Source: Collinsella sp. AF25-2LB
Lineage (GTDB): Bacteria; Actinomycetota; Coriobacteriia; Coriobacteriales; Coriobacteriaceae
Reading direction: 5' to 3'
DNA: 63,715 bases
Assembly: GCF_003458415.1 (NCBI RefSeq)
Contig: NZ_QRUF01000013.1
Coordinates: 1-63,715, forward strand
Shown here: one piece after another, positions 8,446-17,492 of the stretch
Position numbering within the stretch: position 1 is the first letter of the stretch
Layout of the letters: each line of letters begins with the position of its first letter
Notes under the pieces: model-generated
What the model saw: only the letters and a program-made list of their open reading frames with translations
The model's database searches: none
What the model was told of the DNA's origin: nothing
Program-made: the position numbers and the translations under genes

Positions 8446-9368
8446 TGGGTACCGTGAACATGGCCGTCGATTTCGGCGGCGTCAAGATGCAAAACCCCAT
8501 CAACACCGCAGCCGGTACCTTTGGCTACGGCTGGCAGTTCCAGAACTTCTTTGATGTCTCCCAGCTGGGTGCCATCACCACCAAGGGTTGCGCTGCCGAG
8601 CCCTGGCCCGGCAATCCCGCGCCCCGCATGGCCGAGATTCCCGGCGGTATGATCAACTCCGTGGGCCTTCAGAACCCCGGCGTGGCCGCCTTTGCCCGCG
8701 AGTCCGGTCCGTGGCTCGAACAGCTGTCCAAGGACGGCTGCCAGGTCATCTGTCAGGTTGCCGGCCACTCCGTTGACGAGTTTGTCCGCGCACTCGAGAT
8801 GTATGTCGAGCTGTGCCCCTGGGCTGCCGGCTACGAGATCAACGTGAGCTGCCCTAATATCGCCGCCGGCGGTGCCGCCATGGGCTCCACGCCCGAGGGC
8901 GCCTCTTCCGTTATGGCTGCCTGCCGCAAGGTGACCGATAAGCCGCTGTTCGTGAAGATGGCTCCGGTCAACGTCGCCGAGATCGCCAAGGCCCTCGAGG
9001 CTGCCGGCGCCGACGGCCTTTCAGTCATCAACTCCATCCAGGGCATGGCCATCGACGTCCATACCCGCAAGTCCCGCGTGGCCAAGCCCAAGGGCGGCCT
9101 TTCGGGCCCGCTGTGCCACCACATCGCCGTGCGCATGGTCTGGGAGGTTGCCCAGGCCGTCGATATCCCCATCAACGGTGTCGGCGGTGTCATGACCGGC
9201 GAGGATGCGGCTGAGTTTATCCTGGCCGGCGCCACCTGCGTGTCGGTCGGCATGGCCAACTTCGTCGATCCGTGCGCTTCGCTCAAGATCGCGCACGAGC
9301 TCGAGGCCTGGGCTGAGTCCCAAGGCGTGAAGGACATCAACGAACTGGTAGGTGCTTTCGAATGCTAG
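8445..9368 (+). CDS. pyrD: Dihydroorotate dehydrogenase, catalytic subunit (type 1B)
   Basis: 307 aa FMN barrel enzyme that oxidises dihydroorotate to orotate. INVSCPNI contains the catalytic Cys typical of class 1 enzymes (class 2 uses Ser). An adjacent pyrK and no membrane-targeting N-terminus identify the NAD-linked 1B form. The start is one of GTG 8445, GTG 8454 or ATG 8460; I chose 8445 because it overlaps the pyrK stop (TAGTG), which suggests coupling. The 3' end overlaps pyrF by 7 bp. Confidence 0.93.
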   Translation: MGTVNMAVDFGGVKMQNPINTAAGTFGYGWQFQNFFDVSQLGAITTKGCAAEPWPGNPAPRMAEIPGGMINSVGLQNPGVAAFARESGPWLEQLSKDGCQVICQVAGHSVDEFVRALEMYVELCPWAAGYEINVSCPNIAAGGAAMGSTPEGASSVMAACRKVTDKPLFVKMAPVNVAEIAKALEAAGADGLSVINSIQGMAIDVHTRKSRVAKPKGGLSGPLCHHIAVRMVWEVAQAVDIPINGVGGVMTGEDAAEFILAGATCVSVGMANFVDPCASLKIAHELEAWAESQGVKDINELVGAFEC

Positions 9369-10078
9369 AGACCGATGCCCGCGACCGCGTAATCGTCGCT
9401 CTCGACTGCGACCGCGAGCGTGCGCTCGAGCTTGCCCACGAGCTTTCGGGCCATGCCGCCTGGCTTAAGGTTGGTATGACGCTCTATTACGCTGAGGGCC
9501 CCGAGATCGTCAAGACCTTTAAGGACCTGGGCTTTAAGGTCTTCCTTGACCTTAAGTTCCATGATATTCCGCATCAGGTTCGCGGTGCCGCCCGTTCGGC
9601 CTCGCTTGCCGGTGCCGACCTGCTCTCGGTTCACGGCTTGGGTTCGGGCGCCATGCTCGCTGCCTGCCGCGAGGGTGCCGAGGAGGCGCGCGAGGACCGC
9701 GCCAAGCTCGTCGCCATCACCGTGCTCACGAGCATGAATCAGGATGCCTTGAGCGAGATTGGCGTCGAGTCGCCGGTGGCCGAGGAGGCCGCCCGCCTGG
9801 CAAAGCTCGCTCAGGCCAACGGCATCGATGGCATCGTGTGCTCGCCGATGGAGGCTCACGACATGCGTGAGCTGCTGGGTCCTGATGCCCTGATCGTGAC
9901 TCCGGGTGTGCGTCCGGTGGGTGCCGCCTTAGGCGACCAGTCCCGCGTGGCGACGCCTTCCCAGGCTATCGAGCGTGGCGCAAGCCACATTGTGGTGGGC
10001 CGTCCCATCACCGGCGCCGACGATCCGGTTGCCGCCTTTGACGCCATTGTCGCCGAGCTGGTCGAAAACATCGCGTAA
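9362..10078 (+). CDS. pyrF: Orotidine 5'-phosphate decarboxylase
   Basis: 238 aa, the last gene of the pyr operon; makes UMP from OMP. The catalytic block DLKFHDIP is present near residue 60, with a C-terminal phosphate-binding TPGVRP and VVGRPIT. The ATG at 9362 overlaps the end of pyrD (ATGCTAG). Orotate phosphoribosyltransferase (pyrE), which supplies the substrate, and carAB are not in the operon, so they must be encoded elsewhere if the pathway is complete. Confidence 0.96.
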   Translation: MLETDARDRVIVALDCDRERALELAHELSGHAAWLKVGMTLYYAEGPEIVKTFKDLGFKVFLDLKFHDIPHQVRGAARSASLAGADLLSVHGLGSGAMLAACREGAEEAREDRAKLVAITVLTSMNQDALSEIGVESPVAEEAARLAKLAQANGIDGIVCSPMEAHDMRELLGPDALIVTPGVRPVGAALGDQSRVATPSQAIERGASHIVVGRPITGADDPVAAFDAIVAELVENIA

Positions 10079-10123
10079 AAGATTCCCCTAAGTCACCACT
10101 TTTGGGTCTCATTAGCACAAAAT

Positions 10124-10181
10124 AGCCCCTGTGCCTGCGTAAACTTTCCCATCCTTTGTGTGGAATCGCAGGTCAGGGGCT
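10124..10181 (+). terminator. Long interrupted stem-loop after pyrF
   Basis: AGCCCCTG pairs with CAGGGGCT and, inside a small internal loop, CCTGCG pairs with CGCAGG; the terminal loop is 26 bases. It is followed by TTAACTTT, a weak T-tract. It could end the pyr transcript or form part of the mihF leader. Confidence 0.5.
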
Positions 10182-10241
10182 TAACTTTGGGCGCAGTATA
10201 TTGCACTTTTTGCGGGTATCGTCTAACCTATGGAGCCGCGA

Positions 10242-10278
10242 TTGGGCATTTTGTACGTTCTACGTGCTAAAATGCCAA
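10242..10278. promoter_or_regulatory. Inverted repeat upstream of mihF
   Basis: TTGG-G-CATTTT is mirrored by AAAATGCCAA with a 16-base interior that includes a further TACG/ACGT pairing. It sits 40 bp before the mihF start. It could be an operator or a leader hairpin; a TATAAC hexamer lies just downstream at 10292. Confidence 0.4.
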
Positions 10279-10317
10279 TTATTGAATCAGATATAACCCA
10301 ACTATTTGGAGGTACGA

Positions 10318-10626
10318 ATGGCACTCCCTCAGCTTACCGATGAGCAGCGTAAGCAGGCTCTTGAGAAGGCTGCTGCCGCACGTCACGCCCGCGCTGAGCT
10401 TCGCGAGCAGATCAAGAAGGGCGAGAAGTCCCTCGAGTCCGTGCTCAACTCCGATGACCCCATCGCTTCCCGCATGAAGGTTTCCACCCTCATCGAGTCT
10501 CTTCCTGGTTATGGCAAGGCCAAGGCCGCCAAGATCATGGAGGAGCTTGGTATCTCCGCTACCCGTCGCGTCCAGGGCCTCGGCGTCCGTCAGCGCGAGC
10601 AGCTCCTCGAGCAGCTGACCAAATAA
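10318..10626 (+). CDS. mihF: Actinobacterial integration host factor mIHF
   Basis: 102 aa. The helix-two turns-helix motif SLPGYGKAKA in the C-terminal half and the basic tail LGVRQREQL are typical of mIHF, the actinobacterial nucleoid protein unrelated to proteobacterial IHF. It is expected to bind and bend DNA without strong sequence preference. The ATG at 10318 follows TTGGAGG. It directly precedes gmk and rpoZ, the arrangement known from mycobacteria and streptomycetes, and is one of the best taxonomic indicators in the window. Confidence 0.93.
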   Translation: MALPQLTDEQRKQALEKAAAARHARAELREQIKKGEKSLESVLNSDDPIASRMKVSTLIESLPGYGKAKAAKIMEELGISATRRVQGLGVRQREQLLEQLTK

Positions 10627-11196
10627 GTGAGCGCTCAGGATTCCAAGCTCTTTGTGATTTCTGGACCGTCAGGCGCAGGGAAGGGTACGCTCGTCACTCG
10701 TGTGCGCGAGCGCCGCTCGAACCTGGGCCTGACGGTTTCGGCTACCACGCGAGCACCACGCAAAGGTGAGGTCGACGGCGTCAACTACTTTTTTCTGACG
10801 CGCGAGGAGTTCGACCGCCGCGTGGCAAACGGTGAGTTTGTTGAGTGGGCCGAGGTCCACGGTAACTGCTACGGCACGTTGGTGAGCGAGGTCACATCCA
10901 AGCTCGCCTCTGGCGCATCTCTGATTTTGGAGATCGATGTCCAGGGCGCCCTGCAGGTGAAGGAGCGTTTCCCCGAGGCCGTGTTGATCTTTATCAAGCC
11001 GCCTTCGCTTGAGGTACTCCGCGAGCGCCTGGTCGGTCGCGGTACCGAGACGCCCGAGACGATTGAGCTGCGTATGGCAAACGCCGCCGATGAGCTTGCC
11101 CTTGCCGACCGCTACGACGACGTCGTGGTTAATGACGATCTCGACCGCGCGACCGATGAGCTCGTTCGCGTTCTCGATATGCATGAAAGGATCTGA
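10627..11196 (+). CDS. gmk: Guanylate kinase
   Basis: 189 aa. Phosphorylates GMP to GDP. P-loop SGPSGAGKGT lies near residues 12-21; the GMP-binding block TTRAPRKGEVDGVNYFFL and the lid segment follow as in all Gmk proteins. The start GTG at 10627 abuts the mihF stop codon, so translation is probably coupled; no separate strong ribosome site is visible. The gene is followed by rpoZ five bases later. Confidence 0.95.
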   Translation: MSAQDSKLFVISGPSGAGKGTLVTRVRERRSNLGLTVSATTRAPRKGEVDGVNYFFLTREEFDRRVANGEFVEWAEVHGNCYGTLVSEVTSKLASGASLILEIDVQGALQVKERFPEAVLIFIKPPSLEVLRERLVGRGTETPETIELRMANAADELALADRYDDVVVNDDLDRATDELVRVLDMHERI

Positions 11197-11201
11197 GGTC
11201 C

Positions 11202-11483
11202 GTGTCCGTTGTAAAGCCTTGCATTGACGATCTTCTGGAGAAGACCGATCACAACCGCTTCCTGCTCGCTTCGCTTGCCTCCAAGCGCGCCTGCGACATT
11301 AACAGCATGCTGCGTGGCCAGCACAACCGCGTGCTTGCCGTCCAGGATGTCGATGACATCACCATCGGGCTTTCCGGTGCCGATACCATTTCGATGGCTA
11401 TGGACGAGATTGTCGACGGCGACATCTCTTACGACGAGGCCCGTTACGAGAAGGCGCTCGGCCACAAGGTTGCTGAAGCCTAA
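11202..11483 (+). CDS. rpoZ: DNA-directed RNA polymerase omega subunit
   Basis: 93 aa. The omega signature is visible (KPCIDDLLEKTDHNRFLLASLASKRACDIN contains the conserved helix that clamps the beta' C-terminus; listed here in two parts: KPCIDDLLEKTD and NRFLLASLASKRA). It assists assembly of RNA polymerase. The start GTG 11202 follows GAGG. Its place after gmk is conserved in many bacteria. Confidence 0.92.
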   Translation: MSVVKPCIDDLLEKTDHNRFLLASLASKRACDINSMLRGQHNRVLAVQDVDDITIGLSGADTISMAMDEIVDGDISYDEARYEKALGHKVAEA

Positions 11484-12728
11484 ATGGCGGCTCGCGTCTG
11501 CCTGGTCCACTATCACGAGGTTGGACTGAAGGGTAAGAACCGCGCACATTTTGAGCATATCCTCATGGATAACATCAAGGCGGCCTTGGCCGCCTTTTCC
11601 GTGAATGCCGTGTCTCGAATTTCCGGTTATATTCTCGTGACCTTTAACGAGCATCAGGCCGATGAGGCGGCGCGTGTCATTCGCACCGTTCCCGGCGTTG
11701 CTCGTGTGTCTTTGGCGTATCACACCAACCGCGACCCGCAAGAGTACTGCGCCGCCGCCGTGAAGGCACTGCGCGAGTTTGGTCCTTTCGATTCGTTTAA
11801 GGTGCACGCCAAGCGCTCCAATACTGACTATGAGCTCACCTCGATTGATATCAATCGTCAGGTGGGCGAGGTACTGTGCGAGGCCTTCCCCGATAAAAAG
11901 GTTCAAATGCGCGACCCCGATGCGATGGTGCACGTACTGGTGGTCCAGGGTAGCGTCTACGTGTATGCGCGCTCCGAGCGTGGCGTGGGCGGTCTGCCGG
12001 TGGGTTCTGCCGGCAAGGTCGTGACGCTGTTGTCGTCGGGTATCGATTCTCCGGTGGCGACCTGGATGCTCGCGCGTCGCGGCGCGGTGTGCGTGCCGGT
12101 ACATTTCTCCGGTCGTCCGCAGACGTCCGATACGAGCGAGTATTTGGTGCAGGACATCATCCGTGCGCTTGAGCCAGGTGTCCAGATCGGCCGCCTGTAC
12201 GTGGTGCCGTTTGGCGACTGCCAGCGTGAGATTTCGGTCACCTGTCCCAGCAACCTGCGCGTGATTATGTATCGCCGCATTATGTATTCGGTTGCCGAGC
12301 GCATTGCACACATCGAGGGTGCCAAGGCCATCGTTACGGGTGAATCGCTTGGGCAGGTTGCCTCCCAAACGCTTGAGAACATCATGGCCGTCAACGAGGC
12401 CGTGAAGATCCCCGTGTTCCGCCCTCTCATCGGTTCGGACAAGCAGGAGATCATCGCGCGTGCCGAGGAGATCGGTACGTTCGATATTTCGACTGAGGCC
12501 GCTCCCGACTGCTGCACGCTGTTTATGCCGCGTCGTCCCGAGACGCACGCTAAACTCGATGCCGTGCATGAGGCCTGGGAGTTGTTCGATCATGAGGAGA
12601 TGATCGAGCACCTGCTCAAGCAGACCGAGTACATTGACTTCGAGAGCAACACGTATAAGGCCCCTAAGACCTTAAAACGCAAACATTCGGAGCTTGCTAC
12701 GCGTGAGATTTACCAAGATCACGAGTAA
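11484..12728 (+). CDS. thiI: tRNA 4-thiouridine synthase ThiI
   Basis: 414 aa. An N-terminal ferredoxin-like and THUMP region (residues about 1-165) is followed by the adenylating PP-loop domain with SSGIDSPVATW. ThiI transfers persulfide sulfur to U8 of tRNA and, in some organisms, feeds thiazole synthesis. There is no C-terminal rhodanese domain, as in most non-enteric ThiI proteins; the sulfur relay must therefore use another protein. The ATG begins directly after the rpoZ stop. Confidence 0.92.
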   Translation: MAARVCLVHYHEVGLKGKNRAHFEHILMDNIKAALAAFSVNAVSRISGYILVTFNEHQADEAARVIRTVPGVARVSLAYHTNRDPQEYCAAAVKALREFGPFDSFKVHAKRSNTDYELTSIDINRQVGEVLCEAFPDKKVQMRDPDAMVHVLVVQGSVYVYARSERGVGGLPVGSAGKVVTLLSSGIDSPVATWMLARRGAVCVPVHFSGRPQTSDTSEYLVQDIIRALEPGVQIGRLYVVPFGDCQREISVTCPSNLRVIMYRRIMYSVAERIAHIEGAKAIVTGESLGQVASQTLENIMAVNEAVKIPVFRPLIGSDKQEIIARAEEIGTFDISTEAAPDCCTLFMPRRPETHAKLDAVHEAWELFDHEEMIEHLLKQTEYIDFESNTYKAPKTLKRKHSELATREIYQDHE

Positions 12729-12738
12729 TTTTGTGCAT

Positions 12739-12771
12739 AGACCGACGATGCGTCTGCATCGTCGGTCTTTT
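12739..12771 (+). terminator. thiI terminator
   Basis: AGACCGACGATGC and GCATCGTCGGTCT form a 13-bp perfect stem around GTCT, followed by TTT. This ends the mihF-gmk-rpoZ-thiI unit. Confidence 0.9.
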
Positions 12772-12845
12772 GCTATCTGGGCATTTTGCGGCTAAGTGTT
12801 CATTTGCTGACGTGTGCCTGAATAAATGGACAGTATTTCGCAAGG

Positions 12846-12866
12846 TTTTGGTCGGCTTTTGGTTTG
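12846..12866 (+). promoter_or_regulatory. Repeat upstream of comEA shared with the recA upstream region
   Basis: The segment contains TTTGGTCGGC followed by T and TTTGGTT. An 18-of-20 match (TTTGGTCGGC-N-TTTGGTT-N-G) lies at 41634-41653 upstream of recA. It is 76 bp before the comEA start. No clear -10/-35 pair is evident beside it. Confidence 0.4.
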
Positions 12867-12941
12867 ACCGCGAAAACCGGTTTTGGAGAATGGCTGTTGC
12901 AGGACTCTTTTCCTGACACGATGTTGTTGGGAGGTTTTGCT

Positions 12942-13655
12942 ATGGCGCAGCGCGAACAACACGAACGGGTCAAACGGATGGACCGCTTGGCGGACAAGCT
13001 GCTCGGTCATAAGGCAGTGGTGATGGCGATACTGGTCGTCATTGCGATGGCGAGCGGCTTGGCGATGGCGAACCTTGGCGGCGGTACTGGCGGCGTGTCG
13101 TTTGAGCGCACTGATGGTTCGGGCTCGTTAGTGGAGCCGGGATCCGGCGATGCCTCGAGCGGAAAGACATCCGAAGGCTCTTCGTCTAAGGCGTCTGCCG
13201 CGGCAGAGGTTTATGTCGATGTTGATGGTGCCGTTGTGTCGCCCGGTGTATATCGCGTCAAGGACGGCGCGCGGGTGGCTCAGGCGATAGATGCCGCCGG
13301 CGGGCTGGCGCCCGAGGCAGACGTTACGGGGCTCAATCGGGCATCCAAGGTCGTCGATGGGCAGAAGATTCACGTTCCAACGGTGGGGGAGCAGCAGGCG
13401 TCCATTGCGGAAGCCGGTGTTGATGGTGGGGCTTCCGCATCATTGGGCGTGAGTGGCGCAACGGGCCTAGTCAACATCAATACGGCAAGCGCGGCAGAGC
13501 TGCAGACGCTCTCGGGCATCGGTCCCTCCGTGGCACAGTCGATTATCGATGAGCGTACAAAGAACGGTGCTTTTGCCTCGGTTGACGATCTGATGCGTGT
13601 GTCGGGAATCGGCGAGAAGAAGCTTGCCAAAATCAAAGATTGCATCTGCGTATGA
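12942..13655 (+). CDS. comEA: Competence protein ComEA (DNA receptor)
   Basis: 237 aa. One membrane segment (residues about 24-44), a Ser/Gly-rich linker, an SLBB domain (about 89-147, with VDVDGAVVSPGVY) and a C-terminal pair of helix-hairpin-helix motifs (INTASAAELQTLSGIG and MRVSGIGEKKL). ComEA binds incoming double-stranded DNA outside the membrane and hands it to ComEC. The ATG at 12942 follows GGGAGG. The stop overlaps the comEC start (ATGA). Confidence 0.92.
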   Translation: MAQREQHERVKRMDRLADKLLGHKAVVMAILVVIAMASGLAMANLGGGTGGVSFERTDGSGSLVEPGSGDASSGKTSEGSSSKASAAAEVYVDVDGAVVSPGVYRVKDGARVAQAIDAAGGLAPEADVTGLNRASKVVDGQKIHVPTVGEQQASIAEAGVDGGASASLGVSGATGLVNINTASAAELQTLSGIGPSVAQSIIDERTKNGAFASVDDLMRVSGIGEKKLAKIKDCICV

Positions 13656-15955
13656 GTGCGACCGAGCGCGAACATGTGATGCCTCCGCGGCCCCTGATGC
13701 CGTGGACGATGGCCCTGTGTGCCGGCATGTGCATGAGCTGCGCCTTGGTGCTCAACGTGGCCGCTGATGCGCTGCTGAGGGAGCAGGCGCCGGCGGTCGG
13801 GCTGCTATGGGCCATTCCCGTTGCGGCGACGGTATTCGTTGTGCTGGCTCAATCTTGTGCGCGGCTTGCCCCTTGGAAGCGGTGGCTGTATGCCGCGTCC
13901 GTCGGTCTCGTGGCGGGAGCGGTCGTCTCGGCGTGGTGGGCTGCGGGCGCGCTCAACGCCTCGAAGGCGCTCGACGGTCGAGCGGCAAGCAGCCTCGAGT
14001 TTGTCGTGCAGGGTGATCCATCCATAAACGACGACGTGTATTCCTATACCTGCGAGGTACGCGCGGACGGTAAGAACTTGGCAACGGTTCGCCTATCGTG
14101 CGACCGCGAGCTCAAGGTCGGGGCGCACGTGCGTGTTATCGGTCGCGTTTCACGTTTTGAGAACGATGCGTATGGACGATTGCGCGTGCTCCGAGGCGAG
14201 GTGCGCAAGGTTAAAGCCGTTCGGATTGTGTCGGTCGATGAGGGCTCTCCGGGGCCGCTGCTTCGGCTGCGAAATTGGCTGCTTGCGTCCATCGCGCCTG
14301 CGACCGACCCGGCACGTGCGCTCATAGCCGGTGTCGTCTGTGGTCGTTCGGCCGAGCTGCGCGCCCAGCCGGCGGGCGACTGGTTTTCGGTGACGGGAAC
14401 GGCGCATCTTATCGCCGTCTCGGGCAGCCATCTGGCTATCGTGGGGTTTGTGATCGAGGGCGTATTGCAAAAGACTCGGTGCTCACGTGGTTTTCAGCGG
14501 GTGATATTGGCGATAACGCTTGTGGGCTACGCTGCCTTTACGGGCGCGTCTCCCTCGGCCGTGCGCGCGTGCTGCATGGTGTTCGCGACGCTTGTCGTAA
14601 ACGGAGCGGGTCGTCGTCGGCACGGCGCATCGGCACTCTTCGTAACCATGTCCATCTTTGTGCTACTGAGGCCGACGGTGCTGTTCGAGATGGGCTTTCA
14701 GCTTTCATGTGCTAGCGTCTTAGCCATTCTGTGCTTTTGCCCCTATGCGACCTACGCTTTGGGTGAGCTGGGTGTGCCATCGGGCGTTGCCGGCATGCTT
14801 TCCGTCACGCTGTGCTCGCAGTTGGCGACCCTTCCCATTACCATTCCTGCATTCGGTACGTTCTCGCTCATTGCTCCGTTGGCAAATGCGGTCATCGGTC
14901 CGGTGGTGAGCGTACTGCTTGCTGTGTCCATCGTGCTGGTTCCCTTTTCGCTCGTGGGACCGTTGCGGACTTGGGCGCTCGTTGTGCCCATGATTGCCGC
15001 CCGTTGCGCGCTGTTTTTCGAGCAGCTGTTTGCCGCCGTGCCGGGTGCATCCGTGAGCGTGCCGCCCGATAGCATGTGGATTTACCTAGTGCCGTGTTTG
15101 CTGGCGGTTCTGCTGGTCTGGTGGCCGCGTCCCCGTGCACGTCTTATGGCGGTGGGGCTTGCATGCCTGGTGCTCTTGGCTGCGATTCCGTACGTCTACT
15201 GGGATCGATTCGCTCCGCCTTCGGTGACGGTACTCGATGTGGGCCAGGCCGATGCGATTCTTATCCGCGAGGGCGGCGCAGTAGCGCTCGTCGACTGCGG
15301 GCTCGACGAGCGCGTGGTAGCGGCGTTGGTTCGCAACAATGTCCACCATATCGACGCCGTCTTCGTGACACATTGGGACGAAGATCATTGGGGTGGTCTT
15401 CCCGATGTGCTCGATCGGTTTTCGGTTGGAACCATTGCAGTTGCAGCGGATGCGCTGGACGGTGCGCCTGCTGAGGTCCTGAATCGCCCCGGCGTAACGT
15501 ATCGGCAGGTGGCTCGCGGGGATACGGTCGATATCGGCGCATTTCGGGCTCGTGTGATGTGGCCGTTTGACACGGTGGATGGCGAGGGCAATGAGGACTC
15601 GCTTGTCTTGCTGCTCTCCTATGCCCGGGAATGCAAGAGCCTGCGTATGCTCCTCACTGGTGATGCCGAGCTCGATCAGGAGCGCGAGTTTGTACAGGAG
15701 GTGGGTGATATCGATGTGCTCAAGCTGGGGCATCACGGCTCAAAAGTTTCCGTCGACAAAGACCTGCTGGAAACGCTTAAGCCCGAGCTCTCTATGGCGA
15801 GTGCGGGCGAGGGCAACCGCTACGGCCATCCATCCGATGCCTGCATCGATGCCGTTCGCGATGCGGGCGGCGCGTTCGCATGTACCATTGAACAAGGAGA
15901 CATTACCGTCTCGCCGACCGTAACAGGTTTTGCCATGCGATGCCAGCGACCGTGA
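13652..15955 (+). CDS. comEC: DNA internalization channel ComEC/Rec2
   Basis: 767 aa. Two or three N-terminal membrane helices, an extracellular OB-like DUF4131 segment, the competence membrane core (AVSGSHLAIVG is its signature) with several helices, then a metallo-beta-lactamase-like domain from about residue 520 (VLDVGQADAILI, THWDEDHWGG, LKLGHHGSKVS). ComEC forms the channel that imports single-stranded DNA. The start ATG overlaps the comEA stop. It is full length, which suggests functional uptake machinery; the pilus genes and dprA are not in the window. Confidence 0.92.
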   Translation: MSATEREHVMPPRPLMPWTMALCAGMCMSCALVLNVAADALLREQAPAVGLLWAIPVAATVFVVLAQSCARLAPWKRWLYAASVGLVAGAVVSAWWAAGALNASKALDGRAASSLEFVVQGDPSINDDVYSYTCEVRADGKNLATVRLSCDRELKVGAHVRVIGRVSRFENDAYGRLRVLRGEVRKVKAVRIVSVDEGSPGPLLRLRNWLLASIAPATDPARALIAGVVCGRSAELRAQPAGDWFSVTGTAHLIAVSGSHLAIVGFVIEGVLQKTRCSRGFQRVILAITLVGYAAFTGASPSAVRACCMVFATLVVNGAGRRRHGASALFVTMSIFVLLRPTVLFEMGFQLSCASVLAILCFCPYATYALGELGVPSGVAGMLSVTLCSQLATLPITIPAFGTFSLIAPLANAVIGPVVSVLLAVSIVLVPFSLVGPLRTWALVVPMIAARCALFFEQLFAAVPGASVSVPPDSMWIYLVPCLLAVLLVWWPRPRARLMAVGLACLVLLAAIPYVYWDRFAPPSVTVLDVGQADAILIREGGAVALVDCGLDERVVAALVRNNVHHIDAVFVTHWDEDHWGGLPDVLDRFSVGTIAVAADALDGAPAEVLNRPGVTYRQVARGDTVDIGAFRARVMWPFDTVDGEGNEDSLVLLLSYARECKSLRMLLTGDAELDQEREFVQEVGDIDVLKLGHHGSKVSVDKDLLETLKPELSMASAGEGNRYGHPSDACIDAVRDAGGAFACTIEQGDITVSPTVTGFAMRCQRP

Positions 15956-16033
15956 TGCTGCCGTTGGCGCGGGACCAACCCCTGGGCTAAAATGGCACGG
16001 TACGAATTCGAGAGTCTGCGGGAGGGGAGCGCA

Positions 16034-16996
16034 ATGTCCGAAACCGGTCTGCTGCCGGCATATCTGATCGTCGGTACCGACGGAGTCAAGCGCGATCACG
16101 CCGTCTCGCGTATGAAAGCGCGTCTGGAAAAGTCGGGTATGGTCGAGTTCAACCTCGACGAGCGCGATATGACCAAAGACCCCGATATCGAGTCGATTAT
16201 CGGATCGCTCAACACCTTTCCCATGGGCAGCGAGTTTCGCCTGGTAATCCTTGACGGCTGCTCAAAACTCGCCAAAGCGATCTCCGAGCCGCTTGTCGAC
16301 TATCTGGCGAGTCCCAGCCCCACGACGGTTTGTCTCATCATCGCCGACTCGCTTGCCAAGAACACGCGCCTGTATAAGGCGATCGCCAAGATCGACAAGA
16401 AGGCGGTGATCGATTGCTCCGGTACCAAGCGCTGGGAGCTACCGCGCCGCGTGCAGCAGATGGCGACGCAGCACGGCAAGTCGATCTCGACGGCGGCCGC
16501 CGAGGAGCTCGTCTCGCGTTCGGGTGAAAACACTCGCATGCTCGATAACGATTTGGCTAAGCTTGCCCAGATGGTCGAGGCGCCCCAGATTGAGCTTGCT
16601 GATGTGGAGCGCTGGATTGTGCGCACGGCCGAAGTCCAGCCCTGGGACTTTCTCAATGCGGTCTCGGCCCGTGACATGCGACGCTCGCTCGAGCTCTTCA
16701 ATCTACTGCCCGCCAAGAGCTACGTGTGGACTTACACATTGCTGTGCGGCCGCATCCGCGAGCTTATCGTTGCCAAGGCGCTCGATGCGCGCGGACAGGG
16801 TCGTGAGCTGGCCGCAACGCTTAAGCTCCAGTCCTGGCAGGTCAAGAATCACCTGACCTGGGCACGTCGCTTTTCGATGGCAGAGCTCGTTGCCGCGCTC
16901 GAGGGCGCGGTCGATGTGGAGCTCGCGCTGAAGGGTTCGGCCGATTCTCAGACCGCGCTTTTGCTCTGGATTACGTACATCTTGAGAAAATCGTGA
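16034..16996 (+). CDS. holA: DNA polymerase III delta subunit
   Basis: 320 aa. AAA+ clamp-loader delta subunit without a working P-loop; opens the beta clamp. Family blocks seen: YLIVGTDGVKRDHAV near the N-terminus, ILDGCSKLAK, and LLWITYIL at the end. The ATG at 16034 has GGGAGGGGAG upstream; an earlier in-frame ATG at 15992 lacks one. holA after comEC is common in Gram-positive genomes, and rpsT on the next transcript completes the usual comEC-holA-rpsT order. Confidence 0.9.
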   Translation: MSETGLLPAYLIVGTDGVKRDHAVSRMKARLEKSGMVEFNLDERDMTKDPDIESIIGSLNTFPMGSEFRLVILDGCSKLAKAISEPLVDYLASPSPTTVCLIIADSLAKNTRLYKAIAKIDKKAVIDCSGTKRWELPRRVQQMATQHGKSISTAAAEELVSRSGENTRMLDNDLAKLAQMVEAPQIELADVERWIVRTAEVQPWDFLNAVSARDMRRSLELFNLLPAKSYVWTYTLLCGRIRELIVAKALDARGQGRELAATLKLQSWQVKNHLTWARRFSMAELVAALEGAVDVELALKGSADSQTALLLWITYILRKS

Positions 16997-17129
16997 TGAT
17001 ACCTGCCTATTTGACAAATTCGTTCTATCCCTTTGAGGGGGAGCGTGCTATAGTAGGCGCTTGCATGACCTCACCGTGTCTCAGAGGTGTCATACATTTT
17101 TTGCAAGGAACTCGAAAGGAACTCCAGAA

Positions 17130-17396
17130 GTGGCAAACATCAAGTCTCAGAAGAAGCGTATCCGCACCAATGAGGCAGCTCGCATGCGTAACAAGGCTGT
17201 CAAGTCCGAGCTCAAGACGCTGACCAAGCACGTCCAGTCCGCCGTTGCCGAGGGCGACGCCGAGAAGGCCCAGGCTGCCCTCAAGACCGTCACCAAGCGT
17301 CTCGACATGGCTGCCGCCAAGCATGTTATCCACAAGAACCAGGCTTCCAACCGCAAGTCCGGTCTTGCCAAGCTCGTGAACAGCATCAACGCCTAA
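17130..17396 (+). CDS. rpsT: 30S ribosomal protein S20
   Basis: 88 aa, Lys/Arg/Ala-rich, beginning [15 protein letters not shown], the S20 signature. Start GTG 17130 with AAAGGA about ten bases before. The preceding 130 bp contain a TATAGT hexamer (17049) that may be its -10, but no good -35 at 17 bp. It has its own terminator. Confidence 0.95.
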   Translation: MANIKSQKKRIRTNEAARMRNKAVKSELKTLTKHVQSAVAEGDAEKAQAALKTVTKRLDMAAAKHVIHKNQASNRKSGLAKLVNSINA

Positions 17397-17430
17397 GTTG
17401 TAAATTTCACACCACACAGATTACGCGCAT

Positions 17431-17467
17431 AAATGGAGCCTGTTTTATGGAACAGGCTCCATTTTTT
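17431..17467 (+). terminator. rpsT terminator
   Basis: AATGGAGCCTGTT pairs with AACAGGCTCCATT around TTATGG-type loop bases, followed by TTTTT. It lies directly upstream of lepA, so lepA likely has its own promoter in or after this hairpin. Confidence 0.9.
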
Positions 17468-17492
17468 GTACCGCTCGGGTAAGATAGTCCGC

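Noticed and set aside
12731..12916. A 61-codon frame between thiI and comEA
   Set aside because: It runs through the thiI terminator, lacks a ribosome site and has no recognisable domain.
17011..17054. TTGACA upstream of rpsT as a -35 with TATAGT as the -10
   Set aside because: The spacing is 32 bp, far from 16-18, so the two hexamers cannot form one promoter.
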